DNA from: Melampsora larici-populina 98AG31
Lineage: Eukaryota > Basidiomycota > Pucciniomycetes > Pucciniales > Melampsoraceae
Direction: 5' to 3'
Length of the DNA stretch: 64,000 nucleotides
Assembly (NCBI RefSeq): GCF_000204055.1
Contig: NW_006768778.1
Span: forward strand, 1-64,000
Shown: positions 22,184-33,131 of the stretch, one piece after another
Layout of the letters: every line of letters begins with the position of its first letter
Position numbering within the stretch: the stretch's first letter is position 1
The notes under the pieces: generated by a model
Seen by the model: the letters and a program-made list of their open reading frames with translations, nothing else
Told to the model about the DNA's origin: nothing
The model's database searches: none
Position numbers and translations under genes: made by a program

Positions 22184-25100
22184 ATGGGCGTTCAGCATAT
22201 AGCAAATCCAAGTTACCTTGGGCGTCCATCACCAACTGTTGAAGAAACGGGAACTTGGTTGTGTATGAATAATAATTTCAATTCTCAGTCTCATTTTCAG
22301 TCTCAAGGTTCTCCTCAAGTTTCTTATATTTCATCATCTTTGGTATCAATGGAGGAAGAGCAAGCGGGAGAAGTTTTGGAGGATAGTATATATTTTGGTT
22401 CAGAGTTTAGTTCTTCTTTTAGTTTTATTGAATCTTCTTTATCTCAGTCTCAATTTTCAAGGCGTGGTGTACAAGTAGAAAATTATGGCAGAAGGATGCA
22501 GGAGTTAGAAAATGGAATCAGGGGAAGTTTACTGGAGGAAGAAGAATGGGAGACGGTGGAGGCACTAAATGAAGGTCTTGACATTAGGCAGCAAGCAGAG
22601 GTTTGCGAGAGATGGAGAAGGGGAGAGTTACTATGTTTTGTGGCAAAGTATAAGTCAGTGGCGAAGAAGGTCCGGCCGGTCAATGCAGCTATGCCGCAAA
22701 GTCTCAATCCACCCTTACAAAGACCACCAATGTCAAGGGATCCATATGAAACACCTTTGTCAATGAATCCTCCGGACTTTGTGGAGACAAAGAAGACAAC
22801 ATTGGAGCGGTTGAAGATGTGTAATTTTGGGCCTCAAGATTGGTTAAGTGTTGAAGAGATGAAGTTATTATCACATGTAGTAGTATTAAGGGAAGGGGCA
22901 ATTGCTTATTGTGAAGAAGAAAGGGGTGTTTTGAAGCTTTCTTATGGATTTCCCTATGCCATTCCAGTGGTGGACCATCAAACTTGGCAGAAGAAGCCAA
23001 TTCCAATTCCGGCGGCTATCAAACCAGAATATATTGAATTGATCAGACAAAGGCTAAGGACGGGATTGTATGAGCAGTCAACTTCAAGCTATTCAAGACC
23101 AGTATTTTGTGTGAAGAAGCAGGATGGGAAATTAAGAGTGGTCCATGACTTACAAGAATTGAATAAGGTCACCATCCAGGATGCGGGAATGCCTCCGGCA
23201 CCAGAAGAGTTTGTGGAATCATTTGCGGGAAGAGCATGCTACGGCTTAGGTGATATTATGGGAGGATATGATGAAAGAGAGTTGGCAGATTTTTCAAGGC
23301 CCTTAACAACTTTTGAAACACCATTGGGAAGATTTCAACTTACTAGATTACCTCAAGGTGCAACAAATTCAGTAGCAGTATATCAAGCTCAAATGATGTG
23401 CATTCTTGAAGATGAAATTCCACAGAACGTAGGTATCTTCATTGATGACGGCGGAATCAAAGGTCCTGATTCTACCTACGGCAATGCAGTGCTGGAAGGA
23501 AATCCCGGTATTAGGCGTTTCATATATGAATATGCGGTTACTTTAAAAAGAGTTTTGTTTAGGATTGAAGAGGTGGGACTTACAGTTCCAGCAAAGAAGT
23601 TTGCAGTTTGTGTGCCAGCGTTGGAGATTGTGGGACATGTGGTCTGTAAGGAGGGAAGGACAATATCAAAGAAGAAGAAGAACAAGATTCAGAATTGTCC
23701 GGTTCCCAGAAACACTACAGAAGTTTTGGGATTTCTCAGAATGTGCATAGATGTGAGGATGTTCATTGAGGATTTTTCTAAGATTGCAGCACCTATGAGA
23801 AGGTTGACTAGGAAAGATGTGGAATGGGATTGGAATAAAGAGTGTCAGGAAGCTTTGGATAAGCTGAAAGAAATTATTGGTGAAGATATTATGTTGAAGG
23901 GATTGGAATATGGGGAAGGCACAGGCAAGATTATCTTGGCAGTAGACTCAAGTCAAATGGCAGCAGGAGGTGTTATAATGCAAGAAGATAAGCAAGGGAA
24001 GGCAAGGCTGGTGTTCTACAAATCATTGGTGTTTTCACCAGTAGAAGCAAGATATTCTCAACCCAAACTAGAACTATGTGGCGTTGCAAGAATACTTAAG
24101 AAATTTCAAAGCAAGATCTGGGGTCAACATTTGGAACTTCAGGTGGATGCCAAATCTTTGATAGAAATGATCAATAGGCCAACATTACCTAATGCGCCTA
24201 TGAAGAGATGGGTGGCATTTATTCAATTATTTTCCTTTGATATTGTTCATAAGTCAGGGAAGAGTTTTGGAATGCCAGATGGACTTTCACGAAGACCAGT
24301 CGGGGAAGATTCAACGTCTGAGGGAGAAGATTTTGATGAAGAAAAGGATGATATTACTCCACATGAGGGTTTCCCAGTTTCTACTATTGATAATGATAAT
24401 GAAATGGTACCTTGGACTCAAGAAGGTTTATGGGCAACACTTGAAGAATATCTAAAAAGTTTTCATAGACCTCCAAAATGTTCTGATGAAGATTTTCAAT
24501 GGATACAAGATAGGTCAAAGACTTTCTTCATGGAGCGTGGAAGATTAAAGAAGAGGGGAATACCTTGCGGAAGATTAGTGGTGTCAAGAAAAGAGGTTCA
24601 AGAGATAGTGCTACAAAGATTACATGAAGAGATGGGACATAGAGGTGTAGAAGAAACTTATACAAGGTGCTTAGTTAGATTTTGGTGGCCGGAGATGAAG
24701 GAAGACGTGAGAAGATGGGTTATGTCGCGTGAAGCTTGTCAAAGAAGAAGTCCCAATACTCAAAAGGAAAGAGGACATGCTACGGGAGAAGCTACAGTGT
24801 TTGGAAGGGTTAGTCTAGATGCTCTGCATATTAAGACTAGTAAATATAAGTACTTGCTTGTGGCAAGAGATGATCTTTCAGGATGGGTTGAAGCCAAACC
24901 TTTGTCAAATTTAACTTCAAAGGTGGTGGCGGATTTTATTTTGAAGGAGTGGATTTGGAGGTATGGGGGGGTGAAGTGCTTTACAGTAGATGGAGGGCCA
25001 GAATTTAAGGGAGAATTAAGAGAGGCGGCGAGTTTATCAGGATCAAAGTTGGGGGAGGCTACTGCTTATTGGCCGCAAGGTGAAGGAATGGTAGAGCAGG

Positions 25101-25732
25101 GACACCAACCGTTGAAGAATACCTTGGTGAAAATGTGCGGTGAAGATGGAAGGAAGTGGGTGGAGAAATTACCTTTAGTGTTATTTTCAGACAGGATTTC
25201 CACTAAGAGGACAACTGGATTCTCACCTTATGAAGTTCTTTTCAATCAGAAAGCAATTTTACCAGTGGACGTTGAGGCGGGGACCTTTCTCGGGGTGGAT
25301 TGGGACAAAGTTACTACTAGAGAGGAGTTATTAATGGCAAGAGTGGAGCAGTTGGAACAAAGGGATGAAATGTTGAAGAAGGCTTATGACAGGATGATGA
25401 AGACAAGGACAGAGGGTATTATATATTGGGATAAGAAGAATTCACATAGGTTAAGAGGTGCTTTGGAGGCTGGGGATTTAGTCTTAGTGTATAACACAAG
25501 CTTGGAATCCCAATGGGGGAAATTATTCAAGTATAGGTGGAATGGGCCTTATAGGGTGAAGGAACAATATCCGGGAGGATCTTATATTCTGGAAGAATTG
25601 GACGGGACAGTGTTAAGTAGACGGGTGGCAGCAGAACATATCAAGAGATTTTTTCCGAGAGGGGTTTCAGAGGTTTCAGTGCAGGAAGATTTTCAGGAGG
25701 AGGAATCAGCAAGTGCGGGAAGTTCAGAATAA
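22184..25732 (+). CDS. Ty3/gypsy Pol: RT, RNase H, integrase (1182 aa)
   Basis: A single uninterrupted 1182-codon frame from ATG to TAA. N-terminal linker (Ser/Gln/Glu-rich, residues 1-200); RT with CVKKQDGKLRVVHDLQ, GDIMGGYDE, RLPQGATNSV and the catalytic FIDDGG (near residue 419); RNase H with AVDSSQMAAGG (about 587), PVEARYSQPKLEL and MPDGLSRRP; integrase with zinc-binding H-x4-H, D in LDALHIKTS, D in TVDGGPEF and E in GMVEQGHQ; then a GALEAGDLVLVYNT C-terminal domain. In the HHCC zinc site the first Cys is replaced: MSREACQ, where related integrases have C-x-x-C. No protease domain was seen, so the frame is probably 5'-incomplete. A chromodomain was not recognised. Confidence 0.85.
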   Translation: MGVQHIANPSYLGRPSPTVEETGTWLCMNNNFNSQSHFQSQGSPQVSYISSSLVSMEEEQAGEVLEDSIYFGSEFSSSFSFIESSLSQSQFSRRGVQVENYGRRMQELENGIRGSLLEEEEWETVEALNEGLDIRQQAEVCERWRRGELLCFVAKYKSVAKKVRPVNAAMPQSLNPPLQRPPMSRDPYETPLSMNPPDFVETKKTTLERLKMCNFGPQDWLSVEEMKLLSHVVVLREGAIAYCEEERGVLKLSYGFPYAIPVVDHQTWQKKPIPIPAAIKPEYIELIRQRLRTGLYEQSTSSYSRPVFCVKKQDGKLRVVHDLQELNKVTIQDAGMPPAPEEFVESFAGRACYGLGDIMGGYDERELADFSRPLTTFETPLGRFQLTRLPQGATNSVAVYQAQMMCILEDEIPQNVGIFIDDGGIKGPDSTYGNAVLEGNPGIRRFIYEYAVTLKRVLFRIEEVGLTVPAKKFAVCVPALEIVGHVVCKEGRTISKKKKNKIQNCPVPRNTTEVLGFLRMCIDVRMFIEDFSKIAAPMRRLTRKDVEWDWNKECQEALDKLKEIIGEDIMLKGLEYGEGTGKIILAVDSSQMAAGGVIMQEDKQGKARLVFYKSLVFSPVEARYSQPKLELCGVARILKKFQSKIWGQHLELQVDAKSLIEMINRPTLPNAPMKRWVAFIQLFSFDIVHKSGKSFGMPDGLSRRPVGEDSTSEGEDFDEEKDDITPHEGFPVSTIDNDNEMVPWTQEGLWATLEEYLKSFHRPPKCSDEDFQWIQDRSKTFFMERGRLKKRGIPCGRLVVSRKEVQEIVLQRLHEEMGHRGVEETYTRCLVRFWWPEMKEDVRRWVMSREACQRRSPNTQKERGHATGEATVFGRVSLDALHIKTSKYKYLLVARDDLSGWVEAKPLSNLTSKVVADFILKEWIWRYGGVKCFTVDGGPEFKGELREAASLSGSKLGEATAYWPQGEGMVEQGHQPLKNTLVKMCGEDGRKWVEKLPLVLFSDRISTKRTTGFSPYEVLFNQKAILPVDVEAGTFLGVDWDKVTTREELLMARVEQLEQRDEMLKKAYDRMMKTRTEGIIYWDKKNSHRLRGALEAGDLVLVYNTSLESQWGKLFKYRWNGPYRVKEQYPGGSYILEELDGTVLSRRVAAEHIKRFFPRGVSEVSVQEDFQEEESASAGSSE

Positions 25733-26742
25733 AATAAATAAATAAATAAAAATAATTCTCTTCAAAGTTTTTCTTTTTGTTGGTTTTCTTGTGTATATGT
25801 TGGGTTGTTTTCTTTTTTTCTTTTCTTTCTCTTTAAGGTGGACTGTATTTGTATTGGATTGGTAAACTTAGTGTTAAAGCGGGTGTAGTCCGGTGGATTT
25901 TCTTTATTATCTCATTCTCTTCATCATTGGTGGTGTGGGATAGGATAGTTGAGGATGGTGGGTGATGGCAGGACGGATAGTGATCAAACTTAAAAACAAG
26001 AAAGTAGTGGGTACAGGGCGGGCATAACAATCATCAAATCAAAATTCAACATTCAATCAATCAAGCTGAATTTGGAATACTACTTAAAATCAATTTTCTT
26101 TCTTTCTTTCTTCTCTTTTTCTTTTTTTCTTCATATACCTCAAATTATCAAATAAATAGCAGGGGGCATGGGATGGGTACAAGTTACAAACTTCAATAAA
26201 TCAACTTTAACAATTAAAACAAACAGATTACTGCTATAAAACCTTTTCCTTATTTTCTTTATTTTCTTTTTCTTCTCTTTTATCTTTTATTTTCTTGTTT
26301 AAAATTACAAATTTACCTACATTCAACTTATCACTTTATCAATTTCTTTATTCTTTTCTTTTGTTATCACGGCGGAAGGGTATAGGTAGACGAGGTTGGT
26401 GGAAAGTAGGCAGGAAGGAATGGTCAAATCAATCAATTAACAAGCAATTAAAAATCAAATTAAATTAAATCAAAAAATCACATGAAGAGTAAATCAACAA
26501 TTACATAGAAACAAAATTTAAATAATGAATATTCAAACGTCAAAGTATAATGAAAAACAATTACGAATAGTACGATTCAAACTCTGCATATGTTTCTCTT
26601 TTTCTTCTTCTCTTCTTTTTTCTTTTCTACGGGGACGGGATTGGTAGTTGAGGATGGTGGAATCGCTGGCCGGTAATAGAATATTAGTGTTACACATTAC
26701 ATCAAATCATTTTAAATTACAACAACTTAAGTCTGGAGTAGG
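25733..26742. other. AT-rich region after gypsy pol
   Basis: It starts with an (AATA)n tract directly after the stop codon, then several pyrimidine runs (for example 25805-25833, 26092-26133, 26247-26300 and 26592-26628) separated by A-rich DNA. It may include the element's 3' untranslated region and LTR, but no LTR pair or purine tract could be identified. No gene seen. Confidence 0.6.
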
Positions 26743-26948
26743 CACTGCCAGCATAGATGCCTCACGTTGAGAAATCCGAGGCATCATTGGAGGCAAATCC
26801 TCGGACAAACCTTGTCTGAGGTTTTTGCCCAAGGTATTTTTTTGCCCTGAGAATTACCTCGGATCAAAACCTCGGGAAGCTTCCGTCCGAGGTTTTGCAT
26901 CCGAGGATACCTCGGATTTTGTAATCCGAGGTAAATATGTTGGCGGTG
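26743..26948 (+). mobile_element. CACTA-type MITE, 206 bp, TSD AGG
   Basis: The left end CACTGCCAGCATAGATGCCTC and the right end (reverse complement CACCGCCAACATATTTACCTC) form imperfect 21-bp inverted termini, 16 of 21 matching. The 3-bp direct repeats AGG (26740-26742 and 26949-26951) flank it exactly. The CACT(A/G) terminus and 3-bp duplication are the hallmarks of the CACTA/EnSpm superfamily. The interior is a series of CCGAGG/CCTCGG words in both orientations that can fold on itself. Confidence 0.8.
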
Positions 26949-26951
26949 AGG

Positions 26952-27798
26952 GGGTTTGGGGAGAGGCTGCACATTAACATCAAAACAATCAAGCGGCAAC
27001 AAAATTACAATAAAATTACATATAAAATGGTTACTACTACAGCATGATCTTTTCTTATTTTCTTTTTTGGTATGGGTTACGAACAAGTGGTATGAGTGAA
27101 TGAGGAGGTTGGATTGTGTAGGACAGCTATGATGATTACGGTTGTGGAATTTTTTTATCTGAGGTGTTGGCGGTTTTGATAGGAGACTTGAAACTTAGTA
27201 TGGGATTAAACGACTACACAACTCTGGGATATTTACTTATAGCTTACATTTTGAAGATAGTTGATACATGTATTCTTGTGATATAGTACGAGTTAATATC
27301 CGGGACAGACTCCGGTGCGCATTACATTAGTGTCAAGGCCTAGTTTAGAGGTTACTTGGGAATTGGTTTATTTAGTAGTTTGATTAAGGGAAAATGAATT
27401 ATGGAAAACATATCAAATAAGTATAGTTACTAGTGGACGGAAAGGAGTTAGTGGAATAGTTTAATTTAGTATGACGTGGAAGGTCACTGTTTAAAATGTG
27501 TTGTATAAATCAAAAAAAGGTGGACATAGTGGTTTTTTGTCTAAGTTGGGGGAGGTGGCTCAAGAATTTAAAGAGAAAAATTCTTAAAAGGCAACTCACA
27601 ATCATTCCAACAAAATTGGTTCTTTATTATTATTCACGATTTTTTCTGCAAGATTTTCCAACTACAACTTTATTCATAAGATTTTTTTTGGCTTCAATAC
27701 TTTAGCAGGAAATGGATAACAAGGATTGGCGTACAAGAAGTAAACGGTAAAGACAGAAGAGAAAGTAGAAGAAGACTTAAACAAAGAAAACAACAGCT
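26952..27798. other. spacer between MITE and the minus-strand gene
   Basis: No supported gene. A 69-codon frame (27496-27705) is hydrophobic and AT-driven and is not believed. Any 3' processing signal of the minus-strand gene would lie near 27780. Confidence 0.5.
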
Positions 27799-28939
27799 TT
27801 AATCTTGATTGCAAGCACGCTTTTTACCCTTGTCAGAAGAAGAAGTACTAGGATCAGTAGACTCAGAAGAAGGGGGATACATGATCAAATGAGCAACAAG
27901 AGATTTTAACCTTTGAATAAGACGGACTCTAGCGTGGACCTCTTTTTCAGAGTTGGGATCAAAGACGGACCAATGTTCATACAAGCTTTCTACCATAGAT
28001 TGAGTAAGACTAGCAATGGTAGCGGCGGAGGAAGTAGAGGGAGCATATTTACCTACACGTCTAATTTCTTCAGATACATCTACCTTTTTAGCAAACCAGA
28101 AAAGAACAGCTTTATCACCATACTTCTTAATACATTCTTCAATCACATCATCTAAAGAAGGAGCGGGAACAGGTTCTGGGTCTAAGTCAATAACAGGGTG
28201 GGGGTCTAAATCAATAACATTGGCAGGTTTGGGACGAATAGAGTTGGAAGAAAAGTTAGGAGGTTTTTGAGTAGGAGGAGGAGTAACATCAATTTTAATT
28301 GGAGGGGTCTTAGGACGAGCAGGGACAAAGGGTGCAACAAAGAGATCAAGAGCAGGTGGTGAAGAAGGTTGCTTAGGAGGAGGCTGTTGAGGAGCCTGAG
28401 GTTGAGGTTTTGGCGCCTTAGGAGGAGGACGGTGGTGACGTTTGGTGTTGGGCGACTTGGTGGAGACATTGGGCAAAAGAGGGACGTTTCCGCGGTTGTT
28501 CCACAAGCAGATGTCAGCTTTCCATTTTGCAAAGAACTTAGGGTTAGTAGGTTTGTCCGGTTTGGAGGTCCAAGCTAGGACTCGAGCACAACGGGCAGCT
28601 TCCGTCTTGTTGTCGGCACCGGGAACATAAGGGGAGACAGTTGGAGGAACCACGATGTTGCCTTTGGAGTCAGTAACGGGTGGCCAGTCTAGGAAGAAGA
28701 GACGGACATTAGAGAAGGAGAATTCAACAAATCAAAGTGAATCAATACACATTTACAAGAGGAATTTTAGGGGATAACTTACCACAATACATGCCACATC
28801 TAGCGCACTGATCACAACTCTCAGCGGGAGCAAGACCACGAGGTGGAGCTGAGTTGTACACAATCCAAGTATGGGACCAGTCATCCTCCATGCAGGAAGA
28901 ACAGGCATAGGGTTGGGGTTTGTGAGCATTGGTAAACAT
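27799..28939 (-). CDS. two-exon Cys/Pro-rich hypothetical protein (348 aa)
   Basis: Exon 1 is 28939-28783 and exon 2 is 28688-27799, with a 94-nt intron (28782-28689, donor GTAAGT, acceptor TTCCTAG). Phase is preserved across the junction and the joined frame of 349 codons including stop has no interruption. The N-terminus has CSSC and CDQCARCGMYC, a possible zinc-binding Cys cluster spread over about 33 residues. The centre (about 110-210) is a Pro/Lys-rich linker with PPP runs, and the C-terminus (about 220-330) is a helical domain (DDVIEECIKKYGDKAVLFWF, EKEVHARVRLIQRLKSL). It ends in a Ser-rich acidic segment and a basic tail (KGKKRA). No family recognised. It lies between a gypsy pol and a Ngaro-like element, antisense to both, and is the only intact spliced gene in the window's centre. 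It could be a host gene or an accessory antisense ORF of the neighbouring retroelement. Confidence 0.65.
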
Positions 28940-30738
28940 TTTCTATACGCACATTACATAGGTGGAAGATAGACATAAAGTACAAGTTAGTCACGAAAAG
29001 AAGGGAATTAAAACAGAAAGGTACATACCTGGGTTTGAGAACAACGAGCAAAATTGCAATTCAAGATCAAGAATTAACAATAGACATGACATCAGGATAT
29101 GTATAAATCAATGTGGGGCAACGCATCAGTAAAGGAACTAATCTTTAATTGAAATATTTGCTGAAGGATTAAAAGACACGATCAATTACTGTAATCAAAA
29201 TGGGTACTACACTACAACAATTAAAGAGGCAAATAAAGAGAGTCAAGATAAGCATAACTTGTTAGTGAACAGATTGAACAGCAAAGGTCTGTTAAAGTTA
29301 ACACACCTAGGGAGAATGAGTGAAATACAAGTAAGGGTAAAGGTCTTGGTGACGAAATGGAGCAAATTCGATAGTGGTAAGTAAAATCAAAGCAAAAAGA
29401 GCAGCTATAGGTGTTAAACTACGGAAACAATTGAACGGGATGTTGAAAAGTACCGAGGGGAGTTTTTCAAGGAAATCAATAAACAAGTTCTATTCAGGAC
29501 AAATAGTGAAGTTGGGGGAGGATGTGGAAAGCAAAAGAGCTTCCTTCCTTCTCCTTTGATACCCATCCTATCCCTCTCTATCTCGGACTCAGCTCAGCAA
29601 ATTCTTACTCTCAATAGGGACAGCTCTTGTGTCTCAATTTCAGTTTCAAAAAGAACTTTTTTTTATTTTTATTATTCAAATTGAAATTGCCTTAGGATTC
29701 ATATTACATAAGACAGAAGAGGCTAAACAAGATAAGACAAGACACTAAAGAAAATAAAAGTTAAAAAGTTAAATAATAATATAAACAATTTAAACAACAA
29801 ACATAAACAAAGAACAAAGAAAGATAATGAACGAGTGAAAGAAAGAAAAAGAAAGAAGACAAAGATTAGCAAAATTATGAGGAATGATTTAAAAGAAACA
29901 AAATAAGAAGACACTTACGAGAAAGGGGTAGAAAGGTAAAGAACCAAGATTGAAATCGATTTGCCAAGAGGTTACTAGCTAAAAGTTAAAGAAGACATAA
30001 TGATGTCAGTAAAAAAAAAGTTCAATTGAGAAAAGAAATAAACATACCTAGAGCAAGAAAGTTGAAAACCAAAATCGAAATAGGAAGGAGTTAAGCTAGG
30101 AGGGTGGAAGTGATAAGCTAAAGAAGAATGAGGATGATGTCATTAGTAAAAGAAAGAAGCAATAGAATGAGAAAAGAAGAAAGAAAAGAACATACCTTGG
30201 TTCAAAAGATTCAGAATCGAGTCAAGTGAGAAGGATTTTAGCATGAGAATGATTGGAATCGATCAGAACCGGTTGGAGCAAAGAGAAAGAAAGGTGTGAG
30301 GCCAACTTGTGGGATGGGGTGTTTGGAAAGGTATAAAAGGGGGTACGGGGTGGTGCTGAAAGGGAATTGCTAGTGCCCGTACAAGGTACGAGGGAGGTCA
30401 CAAATTGTCCATGTCTGTACTAGTCAGCAAAGACTTTGGGCCAAGCCTGACCGTTGCTCAGGACACCCGCCCAGGATTAGCAAAGCAATCAGGGCAGCAG
30501 CGGTCAGGGCCTGGATTACGTGAGGATATCAGAAGGAGATGAAGGTCCCAAGATCATTCTTTCCCCCACTTCTGATTAATACAGAATCTCGTATCCTCTA
30601 GTTGGATAGCCTGCCCGACGTCCTTCCATTCCGTCATCTCGTCATTTCTCACATTTTTCGTTATTATCCTTATAATAGTAGAAATTTTAAAACTTATCCA
30701 TTTGAACTTATCAATTTATAATCGTTTTTACAATCGAC
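28940..30738. other. spacer; TATA element upstream of the second Ngaro-like element
   Basis: Mostly A-rich DNA without supported genes. A good TATAAAAG box lies at 30332-30339, about 400 bp before the first Gag-like ATG at 30739, and could belong to the element's promoter. The promoter of the minus-strand gene should lie in 28940-29200, but no clear box was seen. Confidence 0.4.
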
Positions 30739-32820
30739 ATGACGGAACGTACAAGCAGAAAGAAGACTACAACTGGAGATAAAGAAGTAGAAAACAACTT
30801 ATCAGTTAATACGCAAGGAGAACAATCAAAAACTCCTGCAAATAATCAAAGTAACCAAGGGAGTGTCAAAAATCCCGGTTTAAGTCAAAACCAAGGAGAT
30901 TTAGAGAAGTCCAAGAATCTCGGTTCAAGCTCATTGACTCAAGACCAAAGAGATTTAGATCAATCTAAGAATCTTGGTTCAGTAGGGAAGACTACAGAGT
31001 TAAATGATAGCCAAGAACATGTTGATAAAAGTAACAGTTCGGTTTTGAAAAGTAAGATCAAGATAATTTTTAATTATTGATATATCTGTCCTTTTTACAC
31101 TTCATTAAAGATAAATAACTTATTTATACACTTTGTTTTTAAATAAGTAGGTTTGGAGAAAACTACAAATAACGATAATGTAATCATTGGGAGTAACCCT
31201 ATCATAATTGAAGATTTGGCAGGTAAGCTTTAGAAATGTATAATTTGATGATCGAATTGAAAAATTGAAAATTAAAATGTTATGTTCAATGAATAGATGA
31301 TCAAGGATCGGATAATTCAAGCGACTTGGTTAATGCTAATCTATTAGATGTGAACAACGCCTTCAAACAAATCCCAGTGAGGAAGAGTAAGGTCCAAATC
31401 CCGTAAATAATTGTAAGAGAAATAAAATTATTAAACTTATGATATACTTTTTGACATGAATAGGTACACCAAAGAAGATTAAACCAAAGTCGGTAATCTT
31501 AGAAAAAGTAGGTAGTGACAGTCAATTAGTAAATCAAGCTTATTTGAACACCTTAAAGAGCATACCAGAGAATGTACAAAGTAAGCAAATGATTCAATAT
31601 AGACATTTCAATTATAGATGCTGATGAAACATGGATTGTAGGAGATTCTGTGATAATAAGCGCAAATAACGAATTCGATAACAATATCGATTTGACAGAT
31701 AAGAATGCAGTACTCAAAAAGGCTATGGAATTGACAATGAGTGGTGATAGCCAAGGTGCAACTAAATATTTAAAAGTGTATGAAGTGTTAGGACATCTAG
31801 ATATCATAGTCCAAAGACCATCAAGTAAAAGAGCGACTTCAGCAAACCCTCTTTTAAATGAAAATCAAGTAGAAGCAAGAGCAGACGGTGGAATTTTTGA
31901 GAACGGGATGTGGTTCTTTCCTGACAGAACAACTAATTATCAAAACCATAGTTATACTGCTTTCTTCAATAGAAACATTAAAGAATTAAGATATCCAATT
32001 CCTCTAACTATTTTTGACAAAGACTGGCAAAATAAAGCAATGGGATATCATGCTAAGAAGAAAGTAAAATCCATTGAAGGTGAATTGAAAAACAAATCGT
32101 GTACAGGTTTGCCATATGCAGATGAATGGCTTTTGGATTATGGAAATTGGAGCATTCATTATAACGGATACATAAACGCTCTGCGAAATGTAGGGGAATT
32201 CACAAGATTTGTAGATTGGTCCTTAGCTCATAAAGTAAACGTAGAAAGGGTAATGTCAGAGATGGGATGGTTGACAGCTCTGAGATATGATATAAGAGTT
32301 TGAGAAGAAGCGTTGGTGAATAGGAATGAGGTGGAATGTTTTTGTAGCCCCCCCAAATATCTCGATCTACAATCCAGTATTGGCGGAGGAATGTTACCAA
32401 GCATCCAGAAGCAGAAGTAAGCAATGAGAAGTCTTATGGTTGAGTCTCTGTAGAGAAGTAACTAAAATTTTGATTATTGTTGTGACTTGTAGATGAAACT
32501 TCATTCGAAAAGAACCCTTATGTAGAAGGCGGTGAAAGATACGGATGGGATCCGGCGACTAGTAAACCGCCTAAGAAATTCGAGAAGTCTAATCAATATC
32601 AGAATAAAACCAGTTTTCAAAATAAACAACCTTACCAAAAATGGAATAACCAAACGACTAGTGGAAGTGGACCTAGTGGATATGGTGAGGGATCATCATT
32701 GATTAACAAACCTTTTGAGAAAAAGAAGTCCCAAGGAGGTTACTTTGGTAATGATTTTGATGAAGACTATAAAGAGAAGAAAGCTGCAGAAGCACCAAAA
32801 AACAAACAACCGGAGAAGTA
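30739..32820 (+). pseudogene. Gag-like region of the second Ngaro-like element
   Basis: The ATG at 30739 opens a Ser/Asn/Gln-rich, repeat-bearing segment (KNLGSSSLTQDQRDL and KNLGSVGKT; NLGS repeats) to 31080. Several short pieces follow, separated by AT-rich, intron-like DNA. The frame at 31650-32303 carries the conserved block (IPLTIFDKDW, KKKVKSIEGEL, GWLTALRYDIRV). A third piece near 32500-32820 (NPYVEGGERYGWDPATSKPP) parallels NPYVPGGGMESVDPTTG in the first element. Introns are possible but were not proven. Confidence 0.55.
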
Positions 32821-33131
32821 GGTTGCTTTTCATTGTTTGTTCTTTGTCTGATTTGTGTTTTTATAGATTTTTCCCTCGTTCAGATTATAAGAAAGATTTT
32901 TATTTGTAATCAGATCGCATTGTTGTTTTTGTGAAATGACAGATTTATTGATGATTGTTTGTACATCTTTGTGAATCATGATATTTAAGTGATCTTAGAA
33001 ATGGAATGACCCAAAGAAATGAGTTACGATCGAGAGAACACTATGAATCAAGTGGAAATGAGATAGTCGAGAGCTTAGTAAGAGAATGTTGAATCTTACC
33101 AGAAGGCTGGCCAATAGAAATCAACTGTGAA

